From Gammaproteobacteria bacterium (lineage in GTDB: Bacteria > Pseudomonadota > Gammaproteobacteria > Pseudomonadales > Pseudohongiellaceae): 64,000 bases of DNA. Below are positions 29,878-38,182 of the stretch, one piece after another; position 1 is the first letter of the stretch, and every line of letters starts with the position of its first letter. The stretch lies in contig JAURLP010000007.1 in assembly GCA_030831165.1 (NCBI GenBank), forward strand, positions 1-64,000, written 5' to 3'. Position numbers and translations under genes: made by a program. The notes beneath the pieces were generated by a model, which made no database searches, had not been told where the DNA came from, and saw only the letters and a list, made by a program, of their open reading frames with translations.

Positions 29878-31092
29878 TTACCGGTAATTTAATCCCATAG
29901 CTTGCCTCACATCATCCAATGTTTCTTTAGCAACATCACGTGCTTTTTCTGTGCCTTCGGCAATAATTGCTCTAACTGATGAAGGGTTCTCTTCGAATTG
30001 CCTGGCTTTTTCTTTTATCGGCCTAAGTTCTGCCACGACTGCATCAATAACCGGTTTTTTACATTCCAAACATCCAATCCCGGCACTAAGGCAGCCTTCT
30101 TTGACCCAAGTACACATAGACTCATCCGAGTACACTTGGTGGAACTGCCACACGGGACATTTATCAGGATCACCCGGGTCTGACAACCGCACCCTGGCCG
30201 GATCTGTTGGCATGGTTTTTAATTTTTGCATGATGTCATCATCAACTTCTCGCAAACTAATAATGTTGTTATAAGACTTGGACATTTTTCGGCCATCGAG
30301 ACCAGGCATCTTGGCGGCTTCAGTCAACAAAGCTTGCGGCTCAGGCAAAATCATCTTGCCAGAACCTTCTATATAGCCAAATAGGCGTTCACGATCTCCA
30401 AGCGTTATATTTTGCTGTTCCTTTAATAAAGCCTGAGCTTTAAGCAGGGCTTCTTGATCACCTTCTTCCTGATAACTTTTACGAAGTGAGCTATAGAGCT
30501 TGGCACCTTTCTTGCCCATCTTTTTGACAGCTTCTTCGGCCAACTCTACAAAGTCAGGTTCGCGACCATAGAGATAATTAAATCGACGAGCTACTTCGCG
30601 CGTTAATTCCACGTGAGCAACTTGATCGGCACCAACCGGCACTGAGCCAGCACGATAAATTAAAATGTCAGCACTTTGTAGCAAGGGGTACCCCAGAAAC
30701 CCGTAGGTATCCAGATCTTTTTCTCTTAAATTCTCTTGCATGTCTTTATAGCTGGGGACTCGTTCCAGCCAACCCAAAGGCGTCATCATGGATAGGAGCA
30801 AATGCAACTCGGCGTGTTCAGGCACTTTGGACTGAATGAACAGGGTCGCGGCACTTGGGCTAACACCTGCTGCAAGCCAGTCTATTACCATATCCCAGAC
30901 ATGAGCTTCTATTGTTTGAGGATTATCATAATCTGTAGTTAAGGCATGCCAATCAGCAACGAACAAGAAGCATTCATATTCGTGCTGTAACTTTATCCAG
31001 TTTTTTATAACGCCGTGATAGTGGCCTAAATGGAGACGCCCTGTTGGACGCATGCCTGATAATACTCGCTGTTGCGAATCTACTGAGTTCAA
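29878..31092 (-). CDS. trpS: Tryptophanyl-tRNA synthetase, long form with cysteine motif
   Basis: This class I synthetase charges tRNA-Trp. The 404 residues exceed the 334 of E. coli TrpS. HIGH-type HLGH is at 21-24 and KMSKS at 269-273, with an insert at about 180-255 that is found in Pseudomonas-type enzymes. After KMSKS come cysteines 312, 327, 334, 341 and 344. The set C312-x21-C334-x6-C341-x2-C344, with GCLSAGIGCLECKK, closely resembles the [4Fe-4S] motif of the Thermotoga enzyme (C-x22-C-x6-C-x2-C). The gene starts the trpS-scpA-scpB-rluB run. Confidence 0.95.
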   Translation of the reverse strand: MNSVDSQQRVLSGMRPTGRLHLGHYHGVIKNWIKLQHEYECFLFVADWHALTTDYDNPQTIEAHVWDMVIDWLAAGVSPSAATLFIQSKVPEHAELHLLLSMMTPLGWLERVPSYKDMQENLREKDLDTYGFLGYPLLQSADILIYRAGSVPVGADQVAHVELTREVARRFNYLYGREPDFVELAEEAVKKMGKKGAKLYSSLRKSYQEEGDQEALLKAQALLKEQQNITLGDRERLFGYIEGSGKMILPEPQALLTEAAKMPGLDGRKMSKSYNNIISLREVDDDIMQKLKTMPTDPARVRLSDPGDPDKCPVWQFHQVYSDESMCTWVKEGCLSAGIGCLECKKPVIDAVVAELRPIKEKARQFEENPSSVRAIIAEGTEKARDVAKETLDDVRQAMGLNYR

Positions 31093-31217
31093 TCTTTTTC
31101 CCCAACTACATGTTGCTTTTATTATAACTAGTTTTTAGGTTTGCGTGGCAGCTTTATCATTAGATGAAATATATTTTTGTTCGCAGAATCACCCAACACT
31201 TAAGGAGCTTAACATCA

Positions 31218-31841
31218 TTAATTTTGAAAGGGTGTTGCATCAGCCTTCCCGGCTCGTAATAAACGCGGACTGCCATCAACCAAATCAACCACTGTAGTGG
31301 CTTCAAGCCCACAAAAACCTGAATCAATAATTAAATCAACTGCATGCCCCAGATCATCCTTGATATCGTTGATTTCGTAGGGAGGGTTCTCCTCACCGGG
31401 CATTATCAAGGTGCTGCTAAGGATGGGCTCATCCAATTCTCTAAGCAAGGCTTCAACCACGGGATGATCAGGGATGCGAATGCCGATGGTCTTGCGCTTT
31501 GGATGCATCAATAAGCGAGGAACTTCAGAGGTTGCCCGTAGTATAAAGGTATAGGCACCCGGGGTATAAGCTTTAAGTAAACGATACGCACTGTTGTCAA
31601 TTCTTGCATACAGGGCAATTTCAGAGAGATCCCGGCAGACCAGCGTAAAATTATGTTTTGAATCAAACTGGCGGATCCTGGATATTTTTTGCAAGCCCGC
31701 TTTATTCCCGATTCGACAGCCAAGTGCATAGGCTGAGTCTGTCGGATAAATCATGATCCCTGAGTCTTTGATAATCTCAACGGCCTGTTTTATTAGCCTT
31801 AATTGCGGATTTTCCGCATGTATATTTAACACTTGAGACAT
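31218..31841 (-). CDS. YciO-type Sua5/YrdC-family protein (threonylcarbamoyl-AMP synthase fold)
   Basis: A 207-residue YrdC-like domain protein. YPTDSAYALGC near residue 32 and the KHNFTLVCRDL and TIGIRIPDHPVV segments are family hallmarks. YrdC/TsaC makes threonylcarbamoyl-AMP for the t6A base of tRNA, but the YPTDS(A/G)YALGC form is that of YciO, whose role is less certain. It sits 125 bases before trpS on the same strand and close to scpA, matching the yciO-trpS-scpAB order of many gammaproteobacteria. Confidence 0.85.
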   Translation of the reverse strand: MSQVLNIHAENPQLRLIKQAVEIIKDSGIMIYPTDSAYALGCRIGNKAGLQKISRIRQFDSKHNFTLVCRDLSEIALYARIDNSAYRLLKAYTPGAYTFILRATSEVPRLLMHPKRKTIGIRIPDHPVVEALLRELDEPILSSTLIMPGEENPPYEINDIKDDLGHAVDLIIDSGFCGLEATTVVDLVDGSPRLLRAGKADATPFQN

Positions 31842-31934
31842 TGCTGTGCTACTTCACTAATTTTAAAGTTGGCAAGATTATCATAGCTTGCACTTGAGAT
31901 AGCGACTTTTAGCGATATCCTCTAGAATGCAGCC

Positions 31935-32546
31935 ATGAAACAACTAATTGACTATATACCTCTTATCTTCTTCTTCGTCGTTTACAAAATGGAAGAGCGC
32001 AGCTTGCAACTTGGCTCCTTCACTTATAATCTGGGCGGAATATTTAGCGCGACTGAAATACTGGTCGTCAGTTCTATTCTGGTATACGGCACACTTTTTC
32101 TGGTGCATAAAAAATTGGAACGCACCCAGCTTATAACCCTGGTAGCCGTTATAATCTTCTGCTCATTCACTATTATTTTTCGTGAAGAGGCGATTCTAAA
32201 GTGGAAAGCCCCTGTTGTTAATTGGATTTTCGCTGCAATCTTTCTTGGCAGTCATTTCTTCACCAAGAAAAATGCCACTCAATTGATGCTGGAACATGCC
32301 ATTGAAATGCCTGAGCATGCCTGGCGGCGTTTAAATTTCGCGTGGGCATACTTTTTTATATTCCTGGGATCTATCAATCTCTTCGTGGCTTTTACTTTTC
32401 ACGAGTATTGGGTTGATTTTAAAGTTTTTGGCAGTATGGGATTAATTTTTCTCTTTATAATCGGACAAACTTTTTACCTAATGCCTTACCTCCAGGAAGA
32501 TGATGACAAGGAAGATGTAAAAGCCAGCGAGAAGCCGCCTGTCTAA
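31935..32546 (+). CDS. yciB: Inner-membrane septation-related protein YciB
   Basis: A 203-residue integral membrane protein with five predicted helices (about 4-20, 33-55, 62-79, 88-105, 133-155, 160-180, some uncertain) and the family N-terminus [19 protein letters not shown]. The conserved [12 protein letters not shown] segment is present. YciB (formerly IspA) affects cell-envelope integrity and septation. It is divergent from the yciO-like gene, and its stop overlaps that of the cyclophilin by four bases. Confidence 0.92.
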   Translation: MKQLIDYIPLIFFFVVYKMEERSLQLGSFTYNLGGIFSATEILVVSSILVYGTLFLVHKKLERTQLITLVAVIIFCSFTIIFREEAILKWKAPVVNWIFAAIFLGSHFFTKKNATQLMLEHAIEMPEHAWRRLNFAWAYFFIFLGSINLFVAFTFHEYWVDFKVFGSMGLIFLFIIGQTFYLMPYLQEDDDKEDVKASEKPPV

Positions 32547-33160
32547 TCTGTCAAGGCTTCTTTTAGATTTGGGAAGCGCTCATCCAATATCACGTTCCAT
32601 TGATAAACCCTATCGGCTCGAGTCTCTAAGAATGCCCTCGCGTTACCTTCAATGGTTATCGACTTGATGGTATCGCCAGCTCTAATTTCTCTTATCAACT
32701 CGCGACCACTATGAATTTTTCCGAAGACGGTATGCAAGCCATTTAAATGTGGCGTCGCAACATGGGTAATAAAAAACTGGCTACCATTGGTATTGGGACC
32801 AGCATTCGCCATAGACAAAATGCCATCCTGGTTGTGTCGCATACGAATTTCATCTTCAAAATTATAACCAGGCCCGCCAGAGCCATCACCAAAGGGATCG
32901 CCCCCCTGAGCCATAAAATCATCAATCACACGATGAAAAGTTAATCCGTCATAGTAACCACGAGTCGCTAAATTAACGAAATTAGCGACAGTAATTGGCG
33001 CAACTGACTTATACAGCAGGAATTCCAGAGTGCCATGTTCAGTTTCTATGACAGCATAAAGCTCAGCTGGGTCTTTTTCCTGAGCTTGTGCCTGTATTTG
33101 TATAGCAAAGGCAAAAATGCCACTGATGATTAAGCTTCCGAACACTCTGAATAATTTCAT
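32543..33160 (-). CDS. Periplasmic peptidyl-prolyl cis-trans isomerase (cyclophilin type)
   Basis: A PpiA-like foldase. The start ATG at 33160 (GGGA eight bases before) gives a clean signal peptide [20 protein letters not shown] ending QAQAQ, and a mature cyclophilin domain; a longer frame would bury the signal. Active-site residues are seen in [24 protein letters not shown] and [11 protein letters not shown]. Length is 205 residues. It converges on yciB and is followed on the upstream side by the HEM4-domain gene on the same strand. Confidence 0.88.
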   Translation of the reverse strand: MKLFRVFGSLIISGIFAFAIQIQAQAQEKDPAELYAVIETEHGTLEFLLYKSVAPITVANFVNLATRGYYDGLTFHRVIDDFMAQGGDPFGDGSGGPGYNFEDEIRMRHNQDGILSMANAGPNTNGSQFFITHVATPHLNGLHTVFGKIHSGRELIREIRAGDTIKSITIEGNARAFLETRADRVYQWNVILDERFPNLKEALTD

Positions 33161-33231
33161 TACTAATTTCCCGAATAGTTTTCTATATATCTGCATATCT
33201 GCATACCTGCTCTTGCTTATTATAAAGCTAT

Positions 33232-34062
33232 TCAAGCCTTTGAGTTCAAGAACTTCGCAATTGCCGTGACCATAGGTTTCATAAAAAAGGTTCGCTCTGG
33301 CATTATATCAACTGCAATGCCCTTACTATTTAAGACATCTTTAACGACAGGACCAATAGCTGCGACATGACAAAGACTTAACCCTGCTCTTAGCTCGGCT
33401 TCAAGCTGATATAACTTAGCCACTTGAAATAAACGCTTGATCTGCGGCTGGGATGTGAATGCAATAACATCAACTTGCCCCTTGTGCATCGTGTTGATTA
33501 ACTCAATAATTTTTTCATCATCCAGTTTATTAGCATAGACATAAGGCGCTACAGAACTCACCCTTGCCCCACGCTGTTCCAAATACGAAATAAGTTTTAC
33601 ATTAGGTTCCTCACCATACAACTGCACCGTAACATGTTTAGCTGTAATTTCCATTTCATCTATGCTGGCAATCACGCCATCAGTCGTTGGAATTTTGGCA
33701 TCGAAGCTTGTTTCCAGCCCTACCTCTCGTAAAGCCTGATTAGGTTTAGGTCCCCGGCATAAGGTATCAACTCTACTTAAAGCATCTATGAAGGCTGTTT
33801 TCAAAGTATATTTCTCAGACAGGCTAATTAAGCGTCTGAGCCCTTCGCCAGTTAGCAAGATAAACATATCGGGGGGCTCGCTAATGAAACCCTCAATCCA
33901 GTCTAAAACAGGCTTTGGATCAGGCGCATCATGGATGGCAACCATTGGCACCGAAATAAGCTCTGCTTCACGTTTAATAAGCATCTGACTTAACAATAAG
34001 AGCTGTCTGTTTTCAGGCACCGCAACTACCTTACCCTTCAGACTTTCAATCGCGTGTGACAT
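33232..34062 (-). CDS. Uroporphyrinogen-III synthase-family (HEM4) protein
   Basis: A 276-residue protein of the HemD fold (two alternating lobes). The start ATG at 34062 has GGAG six bases upstream; GTG at 34074 is less good. HemD closes hydroxymethylbilane into uroporphyrinogen III. Segments such as [40 protein letters not shown] and [15 protein letters not shown] resemble the HEM4 subgroup I know from nitrate-assimilation gene clusters, not the housekeeping hemC-hemD type. It is divergent from the small membrane protein and close to moaB/moaA and modBC. Its substrate role here is inference. Confidence 0.75.
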   Translation of the reverse strand: MSHAIESLKGKVVAVPENRQLLLLSQMLIKREAELISVPMVAIHDAPDPKPVLDWIEGFISEPPDMFILLTGEGLRRLISLSEKYTLKTAFIDALSRVDTLCRGPKPNQALREVGLETSFDAKIPTTDGVIASIDEMEITAKHVTVQLYGEEPNVKLISYLEQRGARVSSVAPYVYANKLDDEKIIELINTMHKGQVDVIAFTSQPQIKRLFQVAKLYQLEAELRAGLSLCHVAAIGPVVKDVLNSKGIAVDIMPERTFFMKPMVTAIAKFLNSKA

Positions 34063-34157
34063 GAATTTCTCCACTTAATGAGTCCGGCTATTCGAAAAAT
34101 GCCCTGCACATTGTGCATAGTATTAAACATAGCCCTCAACCAAAATCATGATAAAAA

Positions 34158-34171
34158 GGTAAAACTTTACC
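34158..34171. promoter_or_regulatory. Palindrome GGTAAA-AC-TTTACC, possible operator
   Basis: A perfect 6-bp inverted repeat with a two-base centre, about 96 bases upstream of the HEM4-domain gene. It could be an operator for that gene. No known regulator is assigned. Confidence 0.35.
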
Positions 34172-34188
34172 ATGAGACATAATGAATT

Positions 34189-34209
34189 ATTGGTCATATT
34201 GTGACCAAT
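34189..34209. promoter_or_regulatory. Palindrome ATTGGTCA-N5-TGACCAAT, possible operator
   Basis: Eight-base arms match perfectly around a five-base centre (TATTG). It overlaps the CRP-type site next to it, so two regulators may compete or cooperate here. It stands between the divergent HEM4-domain gene and the small membrane-protein gene. Confidence 0.45.
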
Positions 34210-34215
34210 TTCACA
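34200..34215. promoter_or_regulatory. CRP/Vfr-type binding site TGTGA-N6-TCACA
   Basis: TGTGACCAATTTCACA is a perfect match to the CRP half-site consensus TGTGA/TCACA with six bases between, and is followed by TTT as in strong sites. It is 138 bases before the HEM4-domain gene start and 245 bases before the small membrane protein. Which gene it serves is not decided. Confidence 0.5.
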
Positions 34216-34369
34216 TTTATGTTACCTTTCGTGTTACCCGATCTTTATTTGTAGACTTTATTTTCATTGAATATCCACAAAAAAAGGCTGTATAGCCGTT
34301 TCACCTCTTACACAATTAGCGAAAATAAGTAACAACTTAGGATAAATTGTGAATTATTTTTAAAATGTG

Positions 34370-34399
34370 TTACTTTTTTTCTTATTTATATGTTACTAT
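34370..34399 (+). promoter_or_regulatory. Possible extended -10 promoter of the small membrane protein
   Basis: TGTTACTAT is an extended -10 element, with TTACTT 18 bases upstream as a weak -35. It ends about 60 bases before the start codon. Pattern match only. Confidence 0.3.
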
Positions 34400-34460
34400 C
34401 GCCCTGCGTTTTCAAAAGAGACGTGTTAAAACATCCCACATTCTTATAAGGAGCACCGTG

Positions 34461-34592
34461 ATGGAAAAAGTTGTAATGAGTACAGAAAGTTTAGAAAGTA
34501 GAGAAACAATAGTGGAATACATCAAATCAGCATTAAGCATATTAGCTATTTTGGTAATACCAGTATTAACCTTGTGGGCATCATTTGCTTGA
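34461..34592 (+). CDS. Small single-helix membrane protein of 43 residues
   Basis: ATG at 34461 is preceded by a perfect AAGGAG seven bases upstream, so translation is likely. The peptide has a charged, soluble N-terminus (MEKVVMSTESLESRETIVEY) followed by one hydrophobic helix of about 20 residues (SALSILAILVIPVLTLW) and ends ASFA. It is followed by two terminators in tandem, which marks it as its own short transcript. The size and the ET...L-P-L pattern loosely recall small membrane subunits such as NapE/TorE, and the molybdenum-related neighbours make that worth testing, but the similarity is too weak to name it. No family is recognised. Confidence 0.65.
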   Translation: MEKVVMSTESLESRETIVEYIKSALSILAILVIPVLTLWASFA

Positions 34593-34614
34593 TAGCCCAA
34601 ACCAGATTTAGACT

Positions 34615-34657
34615 CAGTTGAGAAGCTTACCCCCCTTTGCTCGACAACTGCTTTTTT
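34615..34657 (+). terminator. First terminator after the small membrane protein
   Basis: CAGTTG pairs with CAACTG around a 24-base loop that contains further partial pairing (AAGC/GCTC), followed by TTTTTT. Moderate quality. Confidence 0.5.
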
Positions 34658-34673
34658 AAGTAAATTACTATTC

Positions 34674-34721
34674 GCGCAGCCTGCTGAATCATCCCTTCTT
34701 TTCTAGGCTGCGCTTTTTTTT
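34674..34721 (+). terminator. Second terminator after the small membrane protein
   Basis: GCGCAGCCT pairs perfectly with AGGCTGCGC (9 bp, 22-base loop), followed by eight T. This is a strong rho-independent signal. It ends 10 bases before the stop of the convergent moaB. The T run is only on the plus-strand side. Confidence 0.8.
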
Positions 34722-34730
34722 GCCTGCATT

Positions 34731-35252
34731 TTAAATATCCGTCAGTCTGCCAACAAAATTACAGGGCTTATGAAGACTATTGAGCTGCTCAGCAATTATT
34801 CCTTCCCAAGCTGTCTTGCATGCACCAGTCGAGCCTGGCATACAAAAGATAACAGTATCATTACTGAGGCCGGCAAATGCTCTTGATTGAATCGTTGAGG
34901 AGCCAATCTCCTGATAAGACAAAGCTCTAAACAATTCACCAAAACCATCAATACTAGCGTCCAATAAAGGTTTTATAGCAACAACAGTATTGTCGCGCCT
35001 TGTAAAACCGGTTCCACCTGTCACTAAGACCGCATGAATAGCAGTATCTGCAATTAAATTTGCAACTAATGCACGCAGACGATACACATCATCTTTACAG
35101 ATATGCTTTTCCACCAGGTGATGGCCAGCTTTAACAAGCTCTTTTTGTAAATAGCCTCCTGAAGTATCATTTTCTTCAGTACGTGTATCTGACACTGTCA
35201 CAACCGCAATATTTAATGGCACAAAAGATGCCTGTGCTTTATTATTAGCCAC
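34731..35252 (-). CDS. moaB: Molybdenum cofactor biosynthesis protein MoaB
   Basis: A MoaB/MogA-fold protein of 173 residues that adenylates molybdopterin before metal insertion. Present are VTVSDTRTEENDTSGG (about 19-34), VLVTGGTGFTRRD (about 77-89) and FCMPGSTGACKTAWE (near 136). It follows moaA by three bases. Other Moco genes (moaC, moaD, moaE, mog, moeA) are not in the window. Confidence 0.93.
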   Translation of the reverse strand: MANNKAQASFVPLNIAVVTVSDTRTEENDTSGGYLQKELVKAGHHLVEKHICKDDVYRLRALVANLIADTAIHAVLVTGGTGFTRRDNTVVAIKPLLDASIDGFGELFRALSYQEIGSSTIQSRAFAGLSNDTVIFCMPGSTGACKTAWEGIIAEQLNSLHKPCNFVGRLTDI

Positions 35253-35255
35253 TCA

Positions 35256-36257
35256 CTAACCTCCTGTCATATTCATAAATCTAACTATTTGCGGCTGTTC
35301 TTCATCATAAAAATAGTGGCGCAGTGGCTTGATGTCCATAGCTTCAATGATAGTCTGCTTTAGTAGTTCTGTATTTTCAGGCTGCTCTCTAAGTAGTTGC
35401 CTTAAATCAGTCGAATACTCATTGCCTAAACATAACAATAAACGCCCTTCAACAGTCACTCTTACTCGGTTACAGCTTTCGCAGAAATTGTGACTGACAG
35501 GAGAAATGAAACCAACTTTGCTTTGCTCTCCCTCAATTTCATAATAGCGTGATGGACCCGCTGTGTTCATATCTATTGGTCTTATTGCATAATGCTCTAG
35601 AATTTTTTTCTTCACATCCTCATTGGAAACCATTGTATCCATTCTTTCATGATCACTGATCTCTCCCAGTGGCATTTCCTCGATAAACGCAATGTTTATC
35701 CCTAGCCCTATGGCATATTTGAGCAAGTCAATAATTTCATGGTCATTGACCCCTCGTAAAATTACAGAGTTCAGACGAATACTATCAAACCCAGCAGCCA
35801 CCGCAGTTTCAACCCCTTTTAATACCTGCTCCAGCTTGCCTGTACGGGTCATAGCTTTAAACTTTTCAGCATTTAGACTATCAAGACTAATATTAATGCG
35901 ATTGACGCCGGCGTCTCGCAGAGGCCCTGCCATTTTTTTCAATTGGGAGCCATTGGTTGTTAGCAACAACTCATCCAAACCTGGTAAGCGCCCGATATTT
36001 TCAATCAAAGACATCACGTTATTTCTAACCAGAGGCTCACCCCCGGTTAAACGAATTTTATTCACGCCCAATTCAGTAAAAGCTGCTGCGACTTTGTATA
36101 TTTCCTCTAGACTCAAAATTTGCTTTCGCGGTAAAAAAGTCATTTCTTCAGACATGCAATAAACACAACGAAAGTCACAACGGTCCGTCAGTGAAAGTCG
36201 CACATAGTCGATGTGACGACCATGTTTATCAATTAATGCTGTTGCAGGTTCAGGCAT
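35256..36257 (-). CDS. moaA: GTP 3',8-cyclase MoaA
   Basis: A radical-SAM enzyme that opens molybdenum cofactor synthesis from GTP. The 333 residues have the N-terminal 4Fe-4S cluster motif CDFRCVYC (C-x3-C-x2-C, about 27-34), LTGGEPL, and the C-terminal second cluster in FCESCNRVRVTVEGRLLLC. The protein ends in the conserved GG needed for activity. It is divergent from modB across 182 bases. Confidence 0.96.
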   Translation of the reverse strand: MPEPATALIDKHGRHIDYVRLSLTDRCDFRCVYCMSEEMTFLPRKQILSLEEIYKVAAAFTELGVNKIRLTGGEPLVRNNVMSLIENIGRLPGLDELLLTTNGSQLKKMAGPLRDAGVNRINISLDSLNAEKFKAMTRTGKLEQVLKGVETAVAAGFDSIRLNSVILRGVNDHEIIDLLKYAIGLGINIAFIEEMPLGEISDHERMDTMVSNEDVKKKILEHYAIRPIDMNTAGPSRYYEIEGEQSKVGFISPVSHNFCESCNRVRVTVEGRLLLCLGNEYSTDLRQLLREQPENTELLKQTIIEAMDIKPLRHYFYDEEQPQIVRFMNMTGG

Positions 36258-36439
36258 GCGTATACGCTCTATGTTTGCGAAGGTTCATTCTTGACGGCGA
36301 AGTGCAATAATACAGGAATTAAAAATCTGCCGCTAAATTTAACTGGCTGAAGCGACCATATAACTGGACACAGTGCATCAAGCACCCTTACCATTCGTTT
36401 ATTCATTTTTTAGAAAGCACCTGAAGCAAACTACTCCTA

Positions 36440-37120
36440 ATGTTTACATCAGCCGATTTAACAGCATTCTTTTTAACACTACAACTTGCTTTCATTACTA
36501 CTTTAATTTTATTAATTTTAGGCACACCTCTGGCCTGGTATCTGGCTCATAGCCGTTGGCGCTATAAATTTTTGCTTGAAGCCTTGATTGCATTACCGCT
36601 GGTACTTCCTCCAACAGTCCTGGGTTTTTATTTACTACTATTGCTTGGTAATAATGGCCCCCTCGGTTACATGACGGCATCCCTTGGCGCCGAACCATTA
36701 GCCTTCAGTTTTAGTGGACTGGTAATAGGATCCGTTTTTTATTCTATTCCATTTGTTGTGCAGCCCTTACAGGATGCTTTTAACAATATCGGCCAAAGGC
36801 CAATGGAAGTTGCTGCCACGCTCGGAGCCTCTCCATTTGATCGCTTCATAACCATAGCACTACCTTTAGCCCGACAAGGTTTTTTGACGGCAATCGTGCT
36901 TGGCTTTGCTCATACCCTGGGAGAATTCGGCGTCGTATTAATGATAGGTGGAAACATTCCCGGAGAAACCAAGGTGCTTTCAATTGCGATTTATGAACAT
37001 GTCGAAGCACTCGAATACACAAATGCTCATTTGTTATCTGCCAGTCTTATTCTCATGTCTTTCCTGATGTTAATAGCTGTTTACGCAATCAATGGCCGCT
37101 TTAGGGTTGTCAGGTTATGA
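36440..37120 (+). CDS. modB: Molybdate ABC transporter permease ModB
   Basis: The membrane channel of molybdate import. The 226 residues have five to six helices and the ABC-importer EAA loop EVAATLGASPFDRFITIALPLARQG in pieces (about 135-160). The QLAFITTLILLILGTPLAWYLA start is typical of ModB. The stop overlaps the modC start by 4 bases. No modA for the periplasmic binding protein lies before it; only 182 bases separate modB from the divergent moaA. Confidence 0.92.
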   Translation: MFTSADLTAFFLTLQLAFITTLILLILGTPLAWYLAHSRWRYKFLLEALIALPLVLPPTVLGFYLLLLLGNNGPLGYMTASLGAEPLAFSFSGLVIGSVFYSIPFVVQPLQDAFNNIGQRPMEVAATLGASPFDRFITIALPLARQGFLTAIVLGFAHTLGEFGVVLMIGGNIPGETKVLSIAIYEHVEALEYTNAHLLSASLILMSFLMLIAVYAINGRFRVVRL

Positions 37121-38181
37121 GGATTAAAGCCCGGTTCCAGATAGCGCGTTCCGAAGTGCTAAATTTTAATTTTGATATATCCGCAGAAGGCATCACTGCA
37201 ATATTTGGGGTATCAGGTTGTGGTAAAACATCATTGCTAAGAGTCATTGCAGGCCTTGAATTACATACGAATTCGACACTGCAGGTTGGCGATGAAATCT
37301 GGCAAGATGAAAATGTTTTCCTAGCCCCACATCAACGCTCCATTGGTTATGTTTTCCAGGAAGCCAGCTTATTTGATCACCTCTGTGTAAAAGATAATAT
37401 TGAGTATGGCTTTAAAAGAGCTTCTGCGGACTCAAGAAACATCTCTGTTGAACATGTAGTTAGCTTATTAGAACTTCAATCCCTGCTGAATAAAAAGCCA
37501 GCCTTTCTTTCGGGTGGAGAGCGTCAGCGAGTTGCTATTGCCCGAGCTTTAGCAGCCAATCCAAGGCTGCTTTTGATGGATGAGCCTCTATCTTCACTTG
37601 ATCAGGCGCGCAAAGCTGAACTACTGCCTTACATCGAGACAATAAACAAAGAGATGAATATCCCAATTCTTTATGTCAGTCATTCCAATGAGGAAATAGG
37701 TCGATTAGCCGACCAGCTTATTTTCATAGAAGATGCTGTTGTCAAAGCTTCAGGCGCGATCAGTGAACTACTGACTCGAAGCGATTTATCCCTTGCGCAT
37801 CGACGTCAGGCTGAATCATTAATTTTTGCAAAGGCCGAAAAATATGATGAAGATTTCCAGTTAAATTACTTATCTTCTGAAGTCGGCACCTTTTTGGTGC
37901 CAGGAAAAAAATTACCACCCTCAAAAGAACTAAGGTTACGTTTAGTTGCTCAGGATATTAGTATCACACTGGAAGAACAAATCAACACGAGTATCCTTAA
38001 TATTTTTCCTGCGGTTATTGATGAACTTTTTGTGGAAAGCAAGGCACAGCTGACTGTTCGATTAAGCATCAATAAGCTACCAGTATTAGCAAGGATCACA
38101 ATGAAATCAGCTGAAAATCTAAAACTAGAAAAAGGTAAAAATGTTTTTGCCCAAATAAAAAGTGTTGCAGTCTTAGCCTAG
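37117..38181 (+). CDS. modC: Molybdate ABC transporter ATP-binding protein ModC
   Basis: The ATPase of the molybdate importer. The 354 residues contain Walker A GVSGCGKTSLLR (about 31-42), the Q-loop, signature LSGGERQRVAIARAL (about 127-141), Walker B LLLMDEPLSSLD, and the His switch in VSHSNEEIGR. A C-terminal TOBE (Mop-like) domain from about 285 to 350 binds molybdate in this family. It overlaps modB and converges on the ferredoxin reductase gene, two bases apart. Confidence 0.93.
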   Translation: MRIKARFQIARSEVLNFNFDISAEGITAIFGVSGCGKTSLLRVIAGLELHTNSTLQVGDEIWQDENVFLAPHQRSIGYVFQEASLFDHLCVKDNIEYGFKRASADSRNISVEHVVSLLELQSLLNKKPAFLSGGERQRVAIARALAANPRLLLMDEPLSSLDQARKAELLPYIETINKEMNIPILYVSHSNEEIGRLADQLIFIEDAVVKASGAISELLTRSDLSLAHRRQAESLIFAKAEKYDEDFQLNYLSSEVGTFLVPGKKLPPSKELRLRLVAQDISITLEEQINTSILNIFPAVIDELFVESKAQLTVRLSINKLPVLARITMKSAENLKLEKGKNVFAQIKSVAVLA

Positions 38182-38182
38182 A

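Larger units (their letters stand above)
34063..34460 (+). other. Long intergenic regulatory region without a gene
   Basis: About 400 AT-rich bases separate the HEM4-domain gene (leftwards) from the small membrane protein (rightwards). It holds two palindromes, a CRP-type site and a weak extended -10 promoter, each listed separately. The motif GTTAC recurs five times or so between 34221 and 34396, including two copies of GTGTTAC. I see no other open frame with a ribosome site and no tRNA in it. Confidence 0.5.

Noticed and set aside
29951-30274. 107-codon plus-strand frame inside trpS
   Set aside because: Antisense shadow of trpS.
34365-34460. Longer start (34365) for the small membrane protein
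   Set aside because: The upstream part lacks a ribosome site and would include the predicted promoter; ATG at 34461 has AAGGAG.
36258-36439. ModE operator or molybdenum-cofactor riboswitch before moaA/modB
   Set aside because: Only a short ATATAAC half-site; no paired half and no recognisable riboswitch fold.
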